Below, piece after piece: positions 17,237 through 26,534 of a stretch of DNA of 64,000 bases (its first letter is position 1; each line of letters starts with the position of its first letter). The notes below the pieces were generated by a model. That model made no database searches, was not told the origin of the DNA, and saw nothing but the letters and a program-made list of their open reading frames with translations. The stretch lies in assembly GCA_038148895.1 (NCBI GenBank), contig JBBVGQ010000001.1, one strand, 5' to 3'. This DNA comes from Tamlana sp038148895 (GTDB lineage Bacteria; Bacteroidota; Bacteroidia; Flavobacteriales; Flavobacteriaceae). Made by a program: the position numbers and the translations under genes.

Positions 17237-18829
17237 CTAATTTAAACTTAAACTTGACTGAGGTCTTGTTCTGAAGAACTCAACAAAACTTTCTGGATTC
17301 TCTACTATTCCACGCTTGGAGGTCAACTTTATATCAATATTTCTTTCTTTCGCCTTAAACAGAAAATCCTCGAGAATTTCAATAATGTCATTATCTAAAT
17401 ATCTTGTTTTTAACAGATCTATTTCTAAAAATGTATCTCTTGGCAAGCTATCCAACTCCTTAAGAATCGCTCCTTTGTTAAAAAAGGTTACTTCTTCTGC
17501 CAAAGACATTTTTATTTTGTGTTTTCCATTGCTTTTGTCTTCAATATGAAGGAAATGAGAATTTTGGTAGCTTTTTAATAAAATAACAACTATACCAACC
17601 AATAAGCCCAAACCTATGCCATAGAGAAGGTCAATAAAAACAATACCTAGAACGGTTACCGTGAAAGGGATAGATTGTTTCCAACCCAAATCATACATCT
17701 GTTTGAATAATTTTGGTTTCGCCAATTTATAACCAACAACCAACAAGATAGCTGCCAATACAGATAGCGGAATCATATTCAATAACCTAGGAATTAAAAT
17801 AACGGAAATTAGCAAGAAAAACCCATGAATAATGGCCGACATTTTAGATTCTCCACCCGATTGAATATTAGCAGAACTACGCACAATTACCTGAGTAATG
17901 GGCAATCCTCCAATCAATCCGGAAATGATATTCCCCGTACCCTGTGCCAACAACTCTCTGTTGGTTGGAGTTACGTTTTTATGGGGATCTATTTTATCGG
18001 TAGCTTCTACACAAAGCAAAGTTTCCAAACTAGCTACTAAAGCTATGGTGAATGCTACAATCCAAACATCTGTATTTGTAATAACCGCAAAATTTGGAAA
18101 ACTAAACTGCGCCATAAATGATGCTGTATCTTCAGGCACAGGCACACTTACTAAATGTGACTGTGAAATGGCCAATGCTTCGTTTGATTGTGTTACTGAG
18201 TAAAAAATAATACCCAAAATAACAGCAACCAACGGGCCTTGTATCAATTGAAAAATTTTGGCTTTTTTAGTTAAAACCCTATCCCATAAAATCAATATGG
18301 CAAGGCCAATAACACCAATAATAGTGGAACCAACAGTAATATTATCGAAAATGTTTAAAATCGCCGAAAATGTGTTTTCTCCTGAGGCTTCAAAAAAGCT
18401 ATCGGCACCTTCTGGTTCTGCGTCATAGCCAAAAAAATGGGGGATTTGTTTTAAAATAATGATAATTCCAATGCCCGTAAGCATTCCTTTAATAACCGAT
18501 GAAGGAAAATAATATCCAATTACTCCTGCTTTTAAAAACCCGAAAATTAACTGAATTACACCTCCAATAACTACGGCAACAAGAAAATTTTGATAACCCC
18601 CCAAAGTTCCAATGGCCGTTAATACAATAGCTGCCAAACCTGCTGCAGGTCCACTAACACCAATATTAGAACCACTTAAGGCTCCTACAACAATTCCTCC
18701 AACAATACCAGCTATTAATCCTGAAAATAATGGTGCCCCACTGGCAAGAGCTATACCTAAACACAAAGGCAAGGCAACAAAAAATACAACTATACTCGCT
18801 GGTAAGTCTTTTTTAATAGTTTTAAACAT
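17237..18829 (-). CDS. SulP family anion transporter 2 with STAS-like domain
   Basis: A 530-residue SulP/SLC26 transporter. The N-terminal LPASIVVFFVALPLCLGIAL signature is followed by about ten or more hydrophobic segments, then a C-terminal STAS-like domain (about 440-525). In that domain the usual D-x-S-G is replaced by YLDNDIIEIL, so classic STAS phosphorylation is not expected. It is shorter than SulP 1 and lacks its charged insertion. Co-transcription with a Usp-like gene and a carbonic anhydrase points to bicarbonate or another anion. This is a BicA-like arrangement by context, not proof of substrate. Confidence 0.92.
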   Translation of the reverse strand: MFKTIKKDLPASIVVFFVALPLCLGIALASGAPLFSGLIAGIVGGIVVGALSGSNIGVSGPAAGLAAIVLTAIGTLGGYQNFLVAVVIGGVIQLIFGFLKAGVIGYYFPSSVIKGMLTGIGIIIILKQIPHFFGYDAEPEGADSFFEASGENTFSAILNIFDNITVGSTIIGVIGLAILILWDRVLTKKAKIFQLIQGPLVAVILGIIFYSVTQSNEALAISQSHLVSVPVPEDTASFMAQFSFPNFAVITNTDVWIVAFTIALVASLETLLCVEATDKIDPHKNVTPTNRELLAQGTGNIISGLIGGLPITQVIVRSSANIQSGGESKMSAIIHGFFLLISVILIPRLLNMIPLSVLAAILLVVGYKLAKPKLFKQMYDLGWKQSIPFTVTVLGIVFIDLLYGIGLGLLVGIVVILLKSYQNSHFLHIEDKSNGKHKIKMSLAEEVTFFNKGAILKELDSLPRDTFLEIDLLKTRYLDNDIIEILEDFLFKAKERNIDIKLTSKRGIVENPESFVEFFRTRPQSSLSLN

Positions 18830-18916
18830 ATTATAAATGAGTTTTATTTTGGCTTTGGAACCAAAAAAGTCAATAATTAAAATTGATTATGGCCTATAAA
18901 AAGGCTAAAATTGAAT

Positions 18917-19219
18917 TTATAATATGTGTAACCTAGGAGGGGGTGAAGTTAATTTTAAATGTGGGTTAGGATATTTTTTGGCACAATATTCTAAATTGTG
19001 CTCATCCTCTAGAATTGAAAACTTTAGGTCTGATGCTTCCAAATTGCAGTATAACAGCTCCTTTTCAGCTGTTTTCTTTCCACCTTTTTCTTCTTCTTCT
19101 GAAGTAGTGTAAAAAACCGAAACATCAACCGAATCGTCTATTATAGATATAACTGTTGGCGCCATTAAAAATAGCAAAAACAGTGTTGTTAATAATATGG
19201 AAACGATTTGTTTCAGCAT
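18917..19219 (-). CDS. Small membrane-anchored protein upstream of SulP 2
   Basis: A 100-residue protein with one N-terminal hydrophobic helix (about 4-26) and then a polar, acidic domain (SEEEEKGGKK). Two Cys are present (LLYCNL, LEYCAK) and the C-terminus ends NPHLKLTSPPPRLHIL. I do not know a named family. The layout (signal/anchor, short Cys-containing body, Pro-Pro tail) resembles small Bacteroidota proteins encoded beside transport genes. It lies 87 nt before SulP 2 and 52 nt after batE. ATG 19219 is preferred to 19228, though both are possible. Confidence 0.68.
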   Translation of the reverse strand: MLKQIVSILLTTLFLLFLMAPTVISIIDDSVDVSVFYTTSEEEEKGGKKTAEKELLYCNLEASDLKFSILEDEHNLEYCAKKYPNPHLKLTSPPPRLHIL

Positions 19220-19241
19220 TGAATTCAATTTTTAAAAACGT

Positions 19242-19266
19242 AAATATACAATTCTTAACGTTAAGT
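19242..19266 (-). promoter_or_regulatory. Candidate promoter and palindromic operator for the small gene/SulP 2 operon
   Basis: The minus strand shows TATATTTA (19249-19242), a near-match to TAnnTTTG, about 22 nt before the start. Just upstream is a perfect 12-bp palindrome CTTAACGTTAAG (19255-19266), which would fall between the -33 and -7 regions, where a repressor would block initiation. Confidence 0.35.
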
Positions 19267-19271
19267 TTTTA

Positions 19272-20030
19272 TTAAAAATCGTTTAACAGCCTGATGTCCT
19301 GCGATGCAACCCAACCTGTTTTTCCGTCTGAAAGTTTAATCTTCTTCCAATCGTTGTAAGATTCATCCACCTGAACTTTAGTGCCTTCGTGCAACCTAAA
19401 CGCCTCTTCACCACGTTGGTTAGGTGTGTTTCTAACTTTGCTTTCTTGAGCAAAAATAATAGCCGGATTATCCAGTTTATCTAAATTATATCTGTGGAAA
19501 GCGAAAGCCACCGTCACAAAAACCAAACCTAAAGACAGTAAACTTCCAATAAAAGCCATGCGTTTGCTTAAGGTTGAATATGAAAAATAGTAGACCAAAA
19601 ATAAAATAACAAAACAAAAAACCAGCCCAACAGCAGTTTTTGCCCAGCCATCAAATGATAATCTATTTGCTGCACTGTTTAAAAGCTTCGGCAAACCAGC
19701 TTCCGGAACTACATCAATGGCATCAATGGTCATATTTTTGGCAAAAGCTATGTTGTTTTTAATGTCTTCATCATTGGGTGCCAATAGAAGAGCTTTTTCG
19801 TAATAATAAATGCTAGGTGCAATATTATTTAGCTTGTAATGGGCATTGCCCATATTAAAATATAAATCGGCAGACTGTACTCCGCTATTCAAAATAGCTT
19901 TATAATTATCAATGGCTTCGGCATATTTACCTTCATTATAAAGGGCATTGGCCTTTTCAAACGTAGATTGGTTTTGAGCAACACAAAACGTGGTCAATAA
20001 AAAAACTAATATATATACTAATTGCTTCAT
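19272..20030 (-). CDS. batE: BatE-like protein: TPR plus SH3 domain
   Basis: A 252-residue exported protein with a signal peptide (KQLVYILVFLLTTFCVAQ) and about three TPR repeats (EKANALYNEGKYAEAIDNY and following). Two transmembrane segments follow (about 130-150 and 158-178), then a bacterial SH3 domain with VRNTPNQRGEEAF and DGKTGWVASQDIRLL. It is the last gene of the Bat aerotolerance operon. The ATG at 20030 starts one base beyond the batD stop; an in-frame start at 20051 lies inside batD and precedes the signal peptide. Confidence 0.88.
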   Translation of the reverse strand: MKQLVYILVFLLTTFCVAQNQSTFEKANALYNEGKYAEAIDNYKAILNSGVQSADLYFNMGNAHYKLNNIAPSIYYYEKALLLAPNDEDIKNNIAFAKNMTIDAIDVVPEAGLPKLLNSAANRLSFDGWAKTAVGLVFCFVILFLVYYFSYSTLSKRMAFIGSLLSLGLVFVTVAFAFHRYNLDKLDNPAIIFAQESKVRNTPNQRGEEAFRLHEGTKVQVDESYNDWKKIKLSDGKTGWVASQDIRLLNDF

Positions 20031-20031
20031 T

Positions 20032-21807
20032 TTACCGTGCTTGCTTATCAATTAATGAAATAGTTTTGGCCGCCTTATCGTAATCCTCTTGCATCGTAAC
20101 GTTGTCTATTGGGGTATAGCGCGCCAAATCACAACTTTCTATAATACCAATAAAATCTTTTATCACTTCCTGTTGTACCTGCTTTTGTTCTAACAAACTT
20201 TTAATTTTATCCTTACTAAAATCGCTCGTTTCTATATGCAATTTTGCCTTCAGGTAATTATGTAAGGCTTTCTCCAAAGCGATGTAAAACGCTTCTTTTT
20301 TACCCAAAGATTTCTTGGCACTGCTCAAATACTTTTTCGCCAATTTATCGGCTTTTCTAATTTTATTTCCAAAAACATCAGCATCCCTGCTCGCTTTTTT
20401 ATTTCGAATAACAATAGCAACAGGAATAACTAAAAAAGGCAACAATAATAAACTCCAAAATAGTTTTGTTTTAAAGAAATACTCTTGTTTAATAGGTTCA
20501 AATTCTGTTTTCGTTTTTATAAACGCGAAGTGATCACTATTTAAAACCACCTCCTGCTTTTTACCACTGGCAACCGAAGTGCCGCTATTATTTGCATTAG
20601 TATTGGACGGCCCGCTTAAAACATTGATAACAATTTCATCAGAAGACAACCGTTTATAGCTTTCTGTAGCCAAGTCAAAATATGAAAATGAAATGCTCGG
20701 TATGGGGTACTTTCCTTTGTATTGCGGAACCACTGTATAACTATCAGAAATATCACCCTGCATACCAGACAAATTGGTTCTTACATTTTCTTTGTGTTCC
20801 GGCTCGTATACCTCCAATGAACTTGGCAAGGAAATTTTAGGTAATTTGAATAGTTTTAAGTTGCCATTTCCGCTTACATCAACCTTTACCTGCAATGATT
20901 CTGTAGCGTCAAGTTCCGTTTTGGAAGCCGAAACATTAAGATTGAAATCCCCTACCGCACCAGTAAAATCAACTGGCTTACCCACTTCCGGTAATGGTTT
21001 TACATTAATGGTTTTGTTGCCAGCCGAAACTGTTTTGCTTGTGCGTGTCATTAATAAACTTCCAAAAATATCTCGCCTGTTTGTTGGTACTCTTAAAGCA
21101 ATATCCAATGTTAGAGGCTCAATATCAAGTTTGCCCATTTTTTGAGGGTACAAAACCGTTTTTCGAAGCACTAAAAACCTGTAGTCTTCACCGTTAAATT
21201 TTCCGTTTTGTACTTTTTGCCCTTGGGTGTCGATGTTTTGGCTCCAAAAATCGTTATACCTTGGTGTATCTATTTCATTCCAATTGTCAACTGCTATTTT
21301 CGGTGAAACGTATAATTTGTAAACTACGGTAATGGCCTCGTTTAAATACGGATTGGTTTTTGAAACCTCAGCTACCAAATGGATGTTTTCAGAAGCCAAA
21401 TATTGAGGATCATTGGGGTCCTTTGGAACATCGACGGCTGCAGTTACCACTATTTTTAATGGTGTGGTTTTATACGTCTGTCCGTCTATTACAATCGTAG
21501 CCTGCTCAATAGTGAAATTTCCACGAGATTTTGGTGCTAAAAAGTAGCTGTATGTTTTTTTAAAGGTGCGCTTGCCGTTAATCCATGAATTGCTAACGGC
21601 TTGGTTGGGACCACCAACCACTGTAAAGTTGGCAAAATCTGGTGGATTAAAATTATCCCCATCTTGGTTCATTTCAAAGTCGATGCGCAGCCTCTCATTA
21701 ACTCCCAATGTGGTTTTGCTCGCTTTTGCATTAAACTCAACTTGCGCTGAAACAAAACTCGTGGCAAAAACCAATAATATGATGGATATGTGTTTTACTA
21801 TTTTCAT
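20032..21807 (-). CDS. batD: BatD, oxygen-tolerance membrane protein
   Basis: A 591-residue protein with a signal peptide (ending SFVSAQ) and a large periplasmic part made of beta-rich BatD repeats (including the start VEFNAKASKTTLGVNERL). One transmembrane segment follows near residue 440-460 (FWSLLLLPFLVIPVAIVIR), then a cytoplasmic helical tail. BatD proteins belong to the Bat (Bacteroides aerotolerance) system, thought to act in envelope or oxidative stress alongside MoxR and vWA proteins. It is followed at once by batE and preceded by batC at 48 nt. Confidence 0.9.
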   Translation of the reverse strand: MKIVKHISIILLVFATSFVSAQVEFNAKASKTTLGVNERLRIDFEMNQDGDNFNPPDFANFTVVGGPNQAVSNSWINGKRTFKKTYSYFLAPKSRGNFTIEQATIVIDGQTYKTTPLKIVVTAAVDVPKDPNDPQYLASENIHLVAEVSKTNPYLNEAITVVYKLYVSPKIAVDNWNEIDTPRYNDFWSQNIDTQGQKVQNGKFNGEDYRFLVLRKTVLYPQKMGKLDIEPLTLDIALRVPTNRRDIFGSLLMTRTSKTVSAGNKTINVKPLPEVGKPVDFTGAVGDFNLNVSASKTELDATESLQVKVDVSGNGNLKLFKLPKISLPSSLEVYEPEHKENVRTNLSGMQGDISDSYTVVPQYKGKYPIPSISFSYFDLATESYKRLSSDEIVINVLSGPSNTNANNSGTSVASGKKQEVVLNSDHFAFIKTKTEFEPIKQEYFFKTKLFWSLLLLPFLVIPVAIVIRNKKASRDADVFGNKIRKADKLAKKYLSSAKKSLGKKEAFYIALEKALHNYLKAKLHIETSDFSKDKIKSLLEQKQVQQEVIKDFIGIIESCDLARYTPIDNVTMQEDYDKAAKTISLIDKQAR

Positions 21808-21855
21808 TTTTCTGTTAAAAACTTTTGGCTTCGGTCTTCCCTACTTCCAAATCCT

Positions 21856-22731
21856 CTACCAATCTTTATCTGTTTGGATAATGACACCTTGTTGCTTTTC
21901 AGCATTCATTTTTTCTTGAACTTTTTGTTCTTGATTGTTCATGGCCTCCAAAAGGTTCTTTATTTGCTGGGGAGACAATTGTCCTGGTTGTGGTTTGGGC
22001 TGTTGTTGCTCCTTTTCTTCATCACCTTTTCTTTGATCTTGCTTTTCGTCTTTAGGTTTTCCGTTTTCATCCTTTTTATCTTCACCATCCTTCTTGTCTT
22101 GGTCGCCTTCGTCCTTTTTATCCTCTTTATCGTTGCCTTCTTTATCCTGATTTTCCTTGTTTTCTTGATCTTGATTATCCTGTTGGTCCTTATCCTTTTG
22201 GTCTTGGTTGTCTTTATTTTCGTCTTGCTTATCCTGATTCTGGTCTTGCTGGTCTTGCTGGTCTTGTTGTTGTTCAGCACATGCCTTGGCTAATGCGAAA
22301 TTATATCGGGTTTCGTCATCTGTAGGGTCATTTCTCAAAGCGTTTTTATAGGCCTCGACTGCTTCCTTGCATTTTTTGTTTTGCATTAAAACGTTACCAA
22401 TGTTATGAAATGCTTTGTGTTTTTCAGATTTTGAAGTGGCTGCTTCTGCAGCTTCTTGAAGCCTGAAAATGGCTTCATCAAAATTTCCGTTTTTTATATA
22501 GGTATTTCCTAAATTATAAGCTCCAGCTACAGACTTTGGCTGTTCTGAAATCGCTTTTCTGTATTCCATTTCAGCTGAAACCACATCATCATTTTGCAAT
22601 AAACTGTTGCCTTCATAAACATAATTATTGGCCTTTTTTAATGCCAACAATTGTGCTTTGTCCTTTTCTTGGGAAAAAGACATAATCACCGAAAACATTA
22701 ATAAAACCGTTAGTAATTGCTTCATTTTCAT
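21856..22731 (-). CDS. batC: BatC-like TPR protein with Asp/Gln/Lys-rich repeat tract
   Basis: A 291-residue exported TPR protein. A signal peptide (about 1-20) is followed by TPR units to about residue 150. A roughly 95-residue low-complexity tract of Q, D, K, E and N (about 152-250) comes next, then a Pro/Gln-rich segment and a short helical C-terminus with SPQQIKNLLEAMNNQEQ. The low-complexity tract creates long spurious hydrophobic reading frames on the opposite strand. It is in the Bat operon between batB and batD; TPRs presumably mediate assembly of the complex. Confidence 0.87.
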   Translation of the reverse strand: MKMKQLLTVLLMFSVIMSFSQEKDKAQLLALKKANNYVYEGNSLLQNDDVVSAEMEYRKAISEQPKSVAGAYNLGNTYIKNGNFDEAIFRLQEAAEAATSKSEKHKAFHNIGNVLMQNKKCKEAVEAYKNALRNDPTDDETRYNFALAKACAEQQQDQQDQQDQNQDKQDENKDNQDQKDKDQQDNQDQENKENQDKEGNDKEDKKDEGDQDKKDGEDKKDENGKPKDEKQDQRKGDEEKEQQQPKPQPGQLSPQQIKNLLEAMNNQEQKVQEKMNAEKQQGVIIQTDKDW

Positions 22732-22800
22732 TTCTAAATTAGAAAATATTGTCTTTTTTGTCCGTTAAAAAATTTATAAAAATGGGAATTATTGAATCGG

Positions 22801-23838
22801 TTACAAATTTTCATTGAAAAGATTCAATTTTTTCAGCCATTCCGTTTTTCTTTCCAATAGGAAAATATCGATAAACAAGAAAAATATGCCAAAGCCTAAA
22901 AACCACTGAAATTGATCTTTAAAATCGGCAAACTGCTTTGACTCAAACTCCGTTTTATCCATAGCGTTTAAAATCTCATGGATGCTTTCAACCACATCTT
23001 TGGTATTCTTCCCATTAATGTAGGCACCGTTAGCCTCTTCTGCAATATTCTGCAGTGTTTCTTCATTCAATTTGGTTATTACTGTTTCGCCTTGGCTATC
23101 CTTTTTATAGTTTAAAACCGTGCCATCTTTTTTAATTGGAATTGGCCCTCCTTTTATATCTCCCACACCTATGGTAAAAATTCTAATACCTTCTTCGCTG
23201 GCCTGCTCTGCCACCGCAGCTGCCTGCTCGCTATGGTCTTCGCCATCTGATATGATAATGAGTACTCTGTTGGTTTGCTCATCATCATCAAAATAAGTAG
23301 TTGCCAATTTTATGGCTTCATTTATTGCCGTTCCTTGCGAAGACAACATATCGGTATTCATGCTTTGTAGAAACATTTTGGCCGATGCATAATCTGTTGT
23401 AATAGGCAATTGTGGAATTGCCCTTCCCGCGTAAGCAATAATCCCTATGCGGTCGCTTGCCAAATTATTGATGATTTGCGTTACCAACTGCTTGGATTTT
23501 TCCAAACGATTGGGTGCAATATCTTCGGCCAACATACTTTTTGATACGTCAATGGCAAATACAATATCTACACCTTCGCGCTTAACTGTTTCTAGCTTTG
23601 TGCCAATTTTTGGGTTGACCAATGCAATTGCCAAACACAAAAAGGCCAAACTAAGTACAATTATCTTTAAAACACCCTTAAAAACAGAGCGATTTGGACT
23701 TAACTTTTGTAATAATGTTGAATCAGCGAATTTTTTTTGCGCTTTATACCTCCAAAACTGAAGTAACAAAAAGAACAAGACTACCACTGGAATAACCAAC
23801 AATGCCCAAAACCATATTTTTTCGTCTAATTGATACAT
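22801..23838 (-). CDS. batB: BatB, vWA-domain membrane protein
   Basis: A 345-residue protein with two N-terminal transmembrane segments (about 8-28 and 55-75). A periplasmic or cytoplasmic vWA domain follows, with an intact MIDAS motif (FAIDVSKSM, i.e. DxSxS) and IISDGEDHSE. A C-terminal transmembrane helix lies at about 315-335. vWA domains bind metal-dependent partners, and Bat vWA proteins act with the MoxR AAA+ ATPase. It lies 36 nt after batA. Confidence 0.92.
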   Translation of the reverse strand: MYQLDEKIWFWALLVIPVVVLFFLLLQFWRYKAQKKFADSTLLQKLSPNRSVFKGVLKIIVLSLAFLCLAIALVNPKIGTKLETVKREGVDIVFAIDVSKSMLAEDIAPNRLEKSKQLVTQIINNLASDRIGIIAYAGRAIPQLPITTDYASAKMFLQSMNTDMLSSQGTAINEAIKLATTYFDDDEQTNRVLIIISDGEDHSEQAAAVAEQASEEGIRIFTIGVGDIKGGPIPIKKDGTVLNYKKDSQGETVITKLNEETLQNIAEEANGAYINGKNTKDVVESIHEILNAMDKTEFESKQFADFKDQFQWFLGFGIFFLFIDIFLLERKTEWLKKLNLFNENL

Positions 23839-23874
23839 TTTTGTTTAACGTTTTTCAAGTTGAAAAATTCAAGT

Positions 23875-24879
23875 CTAAACAAAACTTCTGAAAACCGTAA
23901 ATCTTAATAATACCTCCAGTAACAGGAACAATCCTGCCAGTATTACCAAGGGGCGATACTTTTCATCGTAATTGTAAAATTTAAATTCTTCTATTTCTGT
24001 TTTTTCCAGTTTATTTATTTCGTCGTAAATCTCTTCAAGTTTCTTGTTATTGGTGGCCCTAAAATATCTGCCTCCCGTAACTTCGGCTATTTCCTCAAGT
24101 AAAGCTTCGTCTATTTCAACTTGGATACGCCCGTACTGAAAATTACCGTTTGGTAAAATGGCCACAGGTGATAAAGCCATTCCGTTTGTTCCCAAACCAA
24201 TGGTGTAAACTTTTATTCCGTATTCTACAGCCAATTCACTAGCTATTTTTGGGTCGATAAAGCCTGAATTATTAACTCCATCCGTCAATAAAATAATGAC
24301 TTTACTTGTTGCTTTACTATCCTTTAAACGGTTTACAGCCGTTGCCAATCCCATACCAATGGCAGTTCCTCCTTCAATAATGGTGTTGTACTTTATACTT
24401 TTCAAAGAATGCAAAACAATGGCTTTGTCACTCGTAATTGGTGTTTTGGTGTAGCTTTCTCCTGCGTATTCCACCAAACCAATCCTATCGTTAGGGCGAC
24501 CTTTAATAAATTCTGCAGCTACTTTTTTGAGGGCTTCCAATCGGTTAGGCGACAAATCTTTTGCCAACATACTGGCCGATACGTCAATAGCCATAACGAT
24601 ATCAATACCGCGCGTAGTTTTTGTTTTTGTTGACACATCAACCGACTGTGGTCTTGCCAAAGCAGTAATCAATAAAGCCAAAGCCAATAGACGCAGTACG
24701 AATAACAAATGTCTTGATTTTGGTAGCCAAGAATTGGTGATTTTAAACCCCTTTAAGCTGGATATTTTAAGCTCGGCCGTTTGCCTTTTGTTTTTAAAAA
24801 GATACCATAGCACGGCCAGTGGCAGCAATAAAAACAACCAGAAAAACTCCTTATTTAAAAATTCTATGCCTTCAAACAT
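23875..24879 (-). CDS. batA: BatA, vWA-domain membrane protein
   Basis: A 334-residue homologue of BatB with the same plan: two N-terminal membrane segments, a vWA domain with MIDAS (VMAIDVSASM) and LLTDGVNNSG, and a C-terminal membrane helix near residue 310-330. Its ATG overlaps the upstream stop codon by one base, so the two are translationally coupled. It is part of the moxR-DUF58-Bat operon. Confidence 0.92.
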   Translation of the reverse strand: MFEGIEFLNKEFFWLFLLLPLAVLWYLFKNKRQTAELKISSLKGFKITNSWLPKSRHLLFVLRLLALALLITALARPQSVDVSTKTKTTRGIDIVMAIDVSASMLAKDLSPNRLEALKKVAAEFIKGRPNDRIGLVEYAGESYTKTPITSDKAIVLHSLKSIKYNTIIEGGTAIGMGLATAVNRLKDSKATSKVIILLTDGVNNSGFIDPKIASELAVEYGIKVYTIGLGTNGMALSPVAILPNGNFQYGRIQVEIDEALLEEIAEVTGGRYFRATNNKKLEEIYDEINKLEKTEIEEFKFYNYDEKYRPLVILAGLFLLLEVLLRFTVFRSFV

Positions 24880-26510
24880 TAGTTTTCTGCTTTTTTAAGT
24901 TCAATTGAGTTAAGGATGCGCTCTAAAATCTTTTCTGCATAAGTATCATTTTCCCTGTGGAAAATCATGACTTCTTGAACAACATTCTCGGCCGTAAAAC
25001 CAAGGACAACATATTTTCCTTTTTCAAGTTTATCAGTTCCTAAAACTGGTGCATCCATTGTGCCATAAACTTTTAACCCTTCAGCTCCATTTGGTGTAAC
25101 AAATTTTTCTCTTTTTGTAATGATATTCTGGGCCCCTGCATTTTCGAATAGGTTTAATTCACTATCAATGGCCTTTTCTATATCTATTTTATTTTCACCC
25201 AAATTTTTGATTTTAGTAGTAGCGACGCGTATTTGAAATCTATCAATCAAGCTTCCGTAGCCAAATTGGGTCATCTCTATTTGTTGCGCCATTTCCTCGG
25301 GTAATTCGGGTGTTGTACGCCTTAAAACTTTTGGCGTGCTGATGGTAATTGGCGGAAACCCATAAGCACTGGTTACCCAATCACCTTCAAGAAGTTCTTT
25401 ACTGTCGTGGCCAATAATGGTATCCTTCACATAATCGAAACCATATTTAATCGAGAATCCTGTAATGGTTACCAGTAAGAGAAAAACGCTTATGGCAACA
25501 GTTATCCATACTTTTTTACGTTTCTTTTTTCGCTCTTGCTCTTCCCGATATTTGGCGTCGAGTAGCTTTTCTTCTTCGGTGGGCTCTGGCAAAGCTTCCT
25601 TAACATGATCTATTTCTATGTCGATAGTGTCTCTATCGATTTTGGCCAATTCAATATCTGGAGCAGATTTAGCAAACTTTACTAAATCGGCACGTTTTAA
25701 AATGTTTTCAAGGTTTTTAATATCATCTTTGCTCAAATCCACCTGATTACCTTCTTTAAGTAAAGTGAGTCGCTTAATCAACTCGTCTGTAGTACTCTCC
25801 AAAGCACGGTCATAAACCTTTTCATCTAAATATTTTCTGATGATAAACGTTAATTCAGAATAATAATCCTTCATGTTTTGATGCTCCAAATAATGGCTCT
25901 CATCAAGTTTTTTGAGGGCTAATTTTGCTCGGTCGTACGGCGGCAACAATGCTATTTGTTCCGCTTCAGTCAATGGTTTTTTGCGCCAAATGAACCAATA
26001 CAGTAAAAATGAAATTGCTCCAATAATTAGAAAAGCTAGTAAAACATAAATCCACCAATTACTATGCGCTTTTTGAACGGCAATTATTGGTTTAATATCA
26101 TATAGCCCTTTGGTGGTATCGATTTCAACATTTCTAACTTCAACCTGAATGGAATCGGTAAAAAATGTTTTATCACCAACAATAATTTTTTGTTGTGGAA
26201 TAATGTACTTACCAGAATCGAACTGCGTTAGGCCGTACTTTTTTATTAAGTTGAATTTGTCTCTGTTCTTTAAGGTATCAACATCATAGGATTCAATCAT
26301 TTCGAGAGGAGAAAAGGTTTGTCCCTCTGGAAAAACGACCAGTTTTGTTGAATCGGTTTCCACTTGAATATGGTAGGTTATCTGTTCGCCAATTTTAATG
26401 GAAGTTGAATCAATAGTTGATATCACTTGGGCAAAAGAGAACCAAGAAAAAAGAATCAAGAAAAAGGACAATGAAAGATCTCTTGATGGCCTCAATTTAA
26501 AATTAGTCAT
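24879..26510 (-). CDS. BatD/DUF4381-like membrane protein in the Bat operon
   Basis: A 543-residue protein with a signal peptide (LSLSFFLILFSWFSFAQ) and a beta-rich periplasmic domain resembling the start of BatD (STIDSTSIKIGEQITYHIQV). A transmembrane helix near 150-172 (WWIYVLLAFLIIGAISFLLY) precedes a cytoplasmic helical region like DUF4381 (LALKKLDESHYLEHQNMKDY). A second membrane helix lies near 335-355 and the C-terminal domain is unassigned. It lies between the DUF58 gene and batA, as in other Bacteroidota. ATG 26510 is preferred to 26531 because of the signal peptide. Confidence 0.8.
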   Translation of the reverse strand: MTNFKLRPSRDLSLSFFLILFSWFSFAQVISTIDSTSIKIGEQITYHIQVETDSTKLVVFPEGQTFSPLEMIESYDVDTLKNRDKFNLIKKYGLTQFDSGKYIIPQQKIIVGDKTFFTDSIQVEVRNVEIDTTKGLYDIKPIIAVQKAHSNWWIYVLLAFLIIGAISFLLYWFIWRKKPLTEAEQIALLPPYDRAKLALKKLDESHYLEHQNMKDYYSELTFIIRKYLDEKVYDRALESTTDELIKRLTLLKEGNQVDLSKDDIKNLENILKRADLVKFAKSAPDIELAKIDRDTIDIEIDHVKEALPEPTEEEKLLDAKYREEQERKKKRKKVWITVAISVFLLLVTITGFSIKYGFDYVKDTIIGHDSKELLEGDWVTSAYGFPPITISTPKVLRRTTPELPEEMAQQIEMTQFGYGSLIDRFQIRVATTKIKNLGENKIDIEKAIDSELNLFENAGAQNIITKREKFVTPNGAEGLKVYGTMDAPVLGTDKLEKGKYVVLGFTAENVVQEVMIFHRENDTYAEKILERILNSIELKKAEN

Positions 26511-26534
26511 TCTTAATTCTTCAATAATCATTCT

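Noticed and set aside
21790..22293. Long hydrophobic open frame, plus strand
   Set aside because: It is the antisense shadow of the Gln/Asp/Lys tract of batC; it has no start context and no family resemblance.
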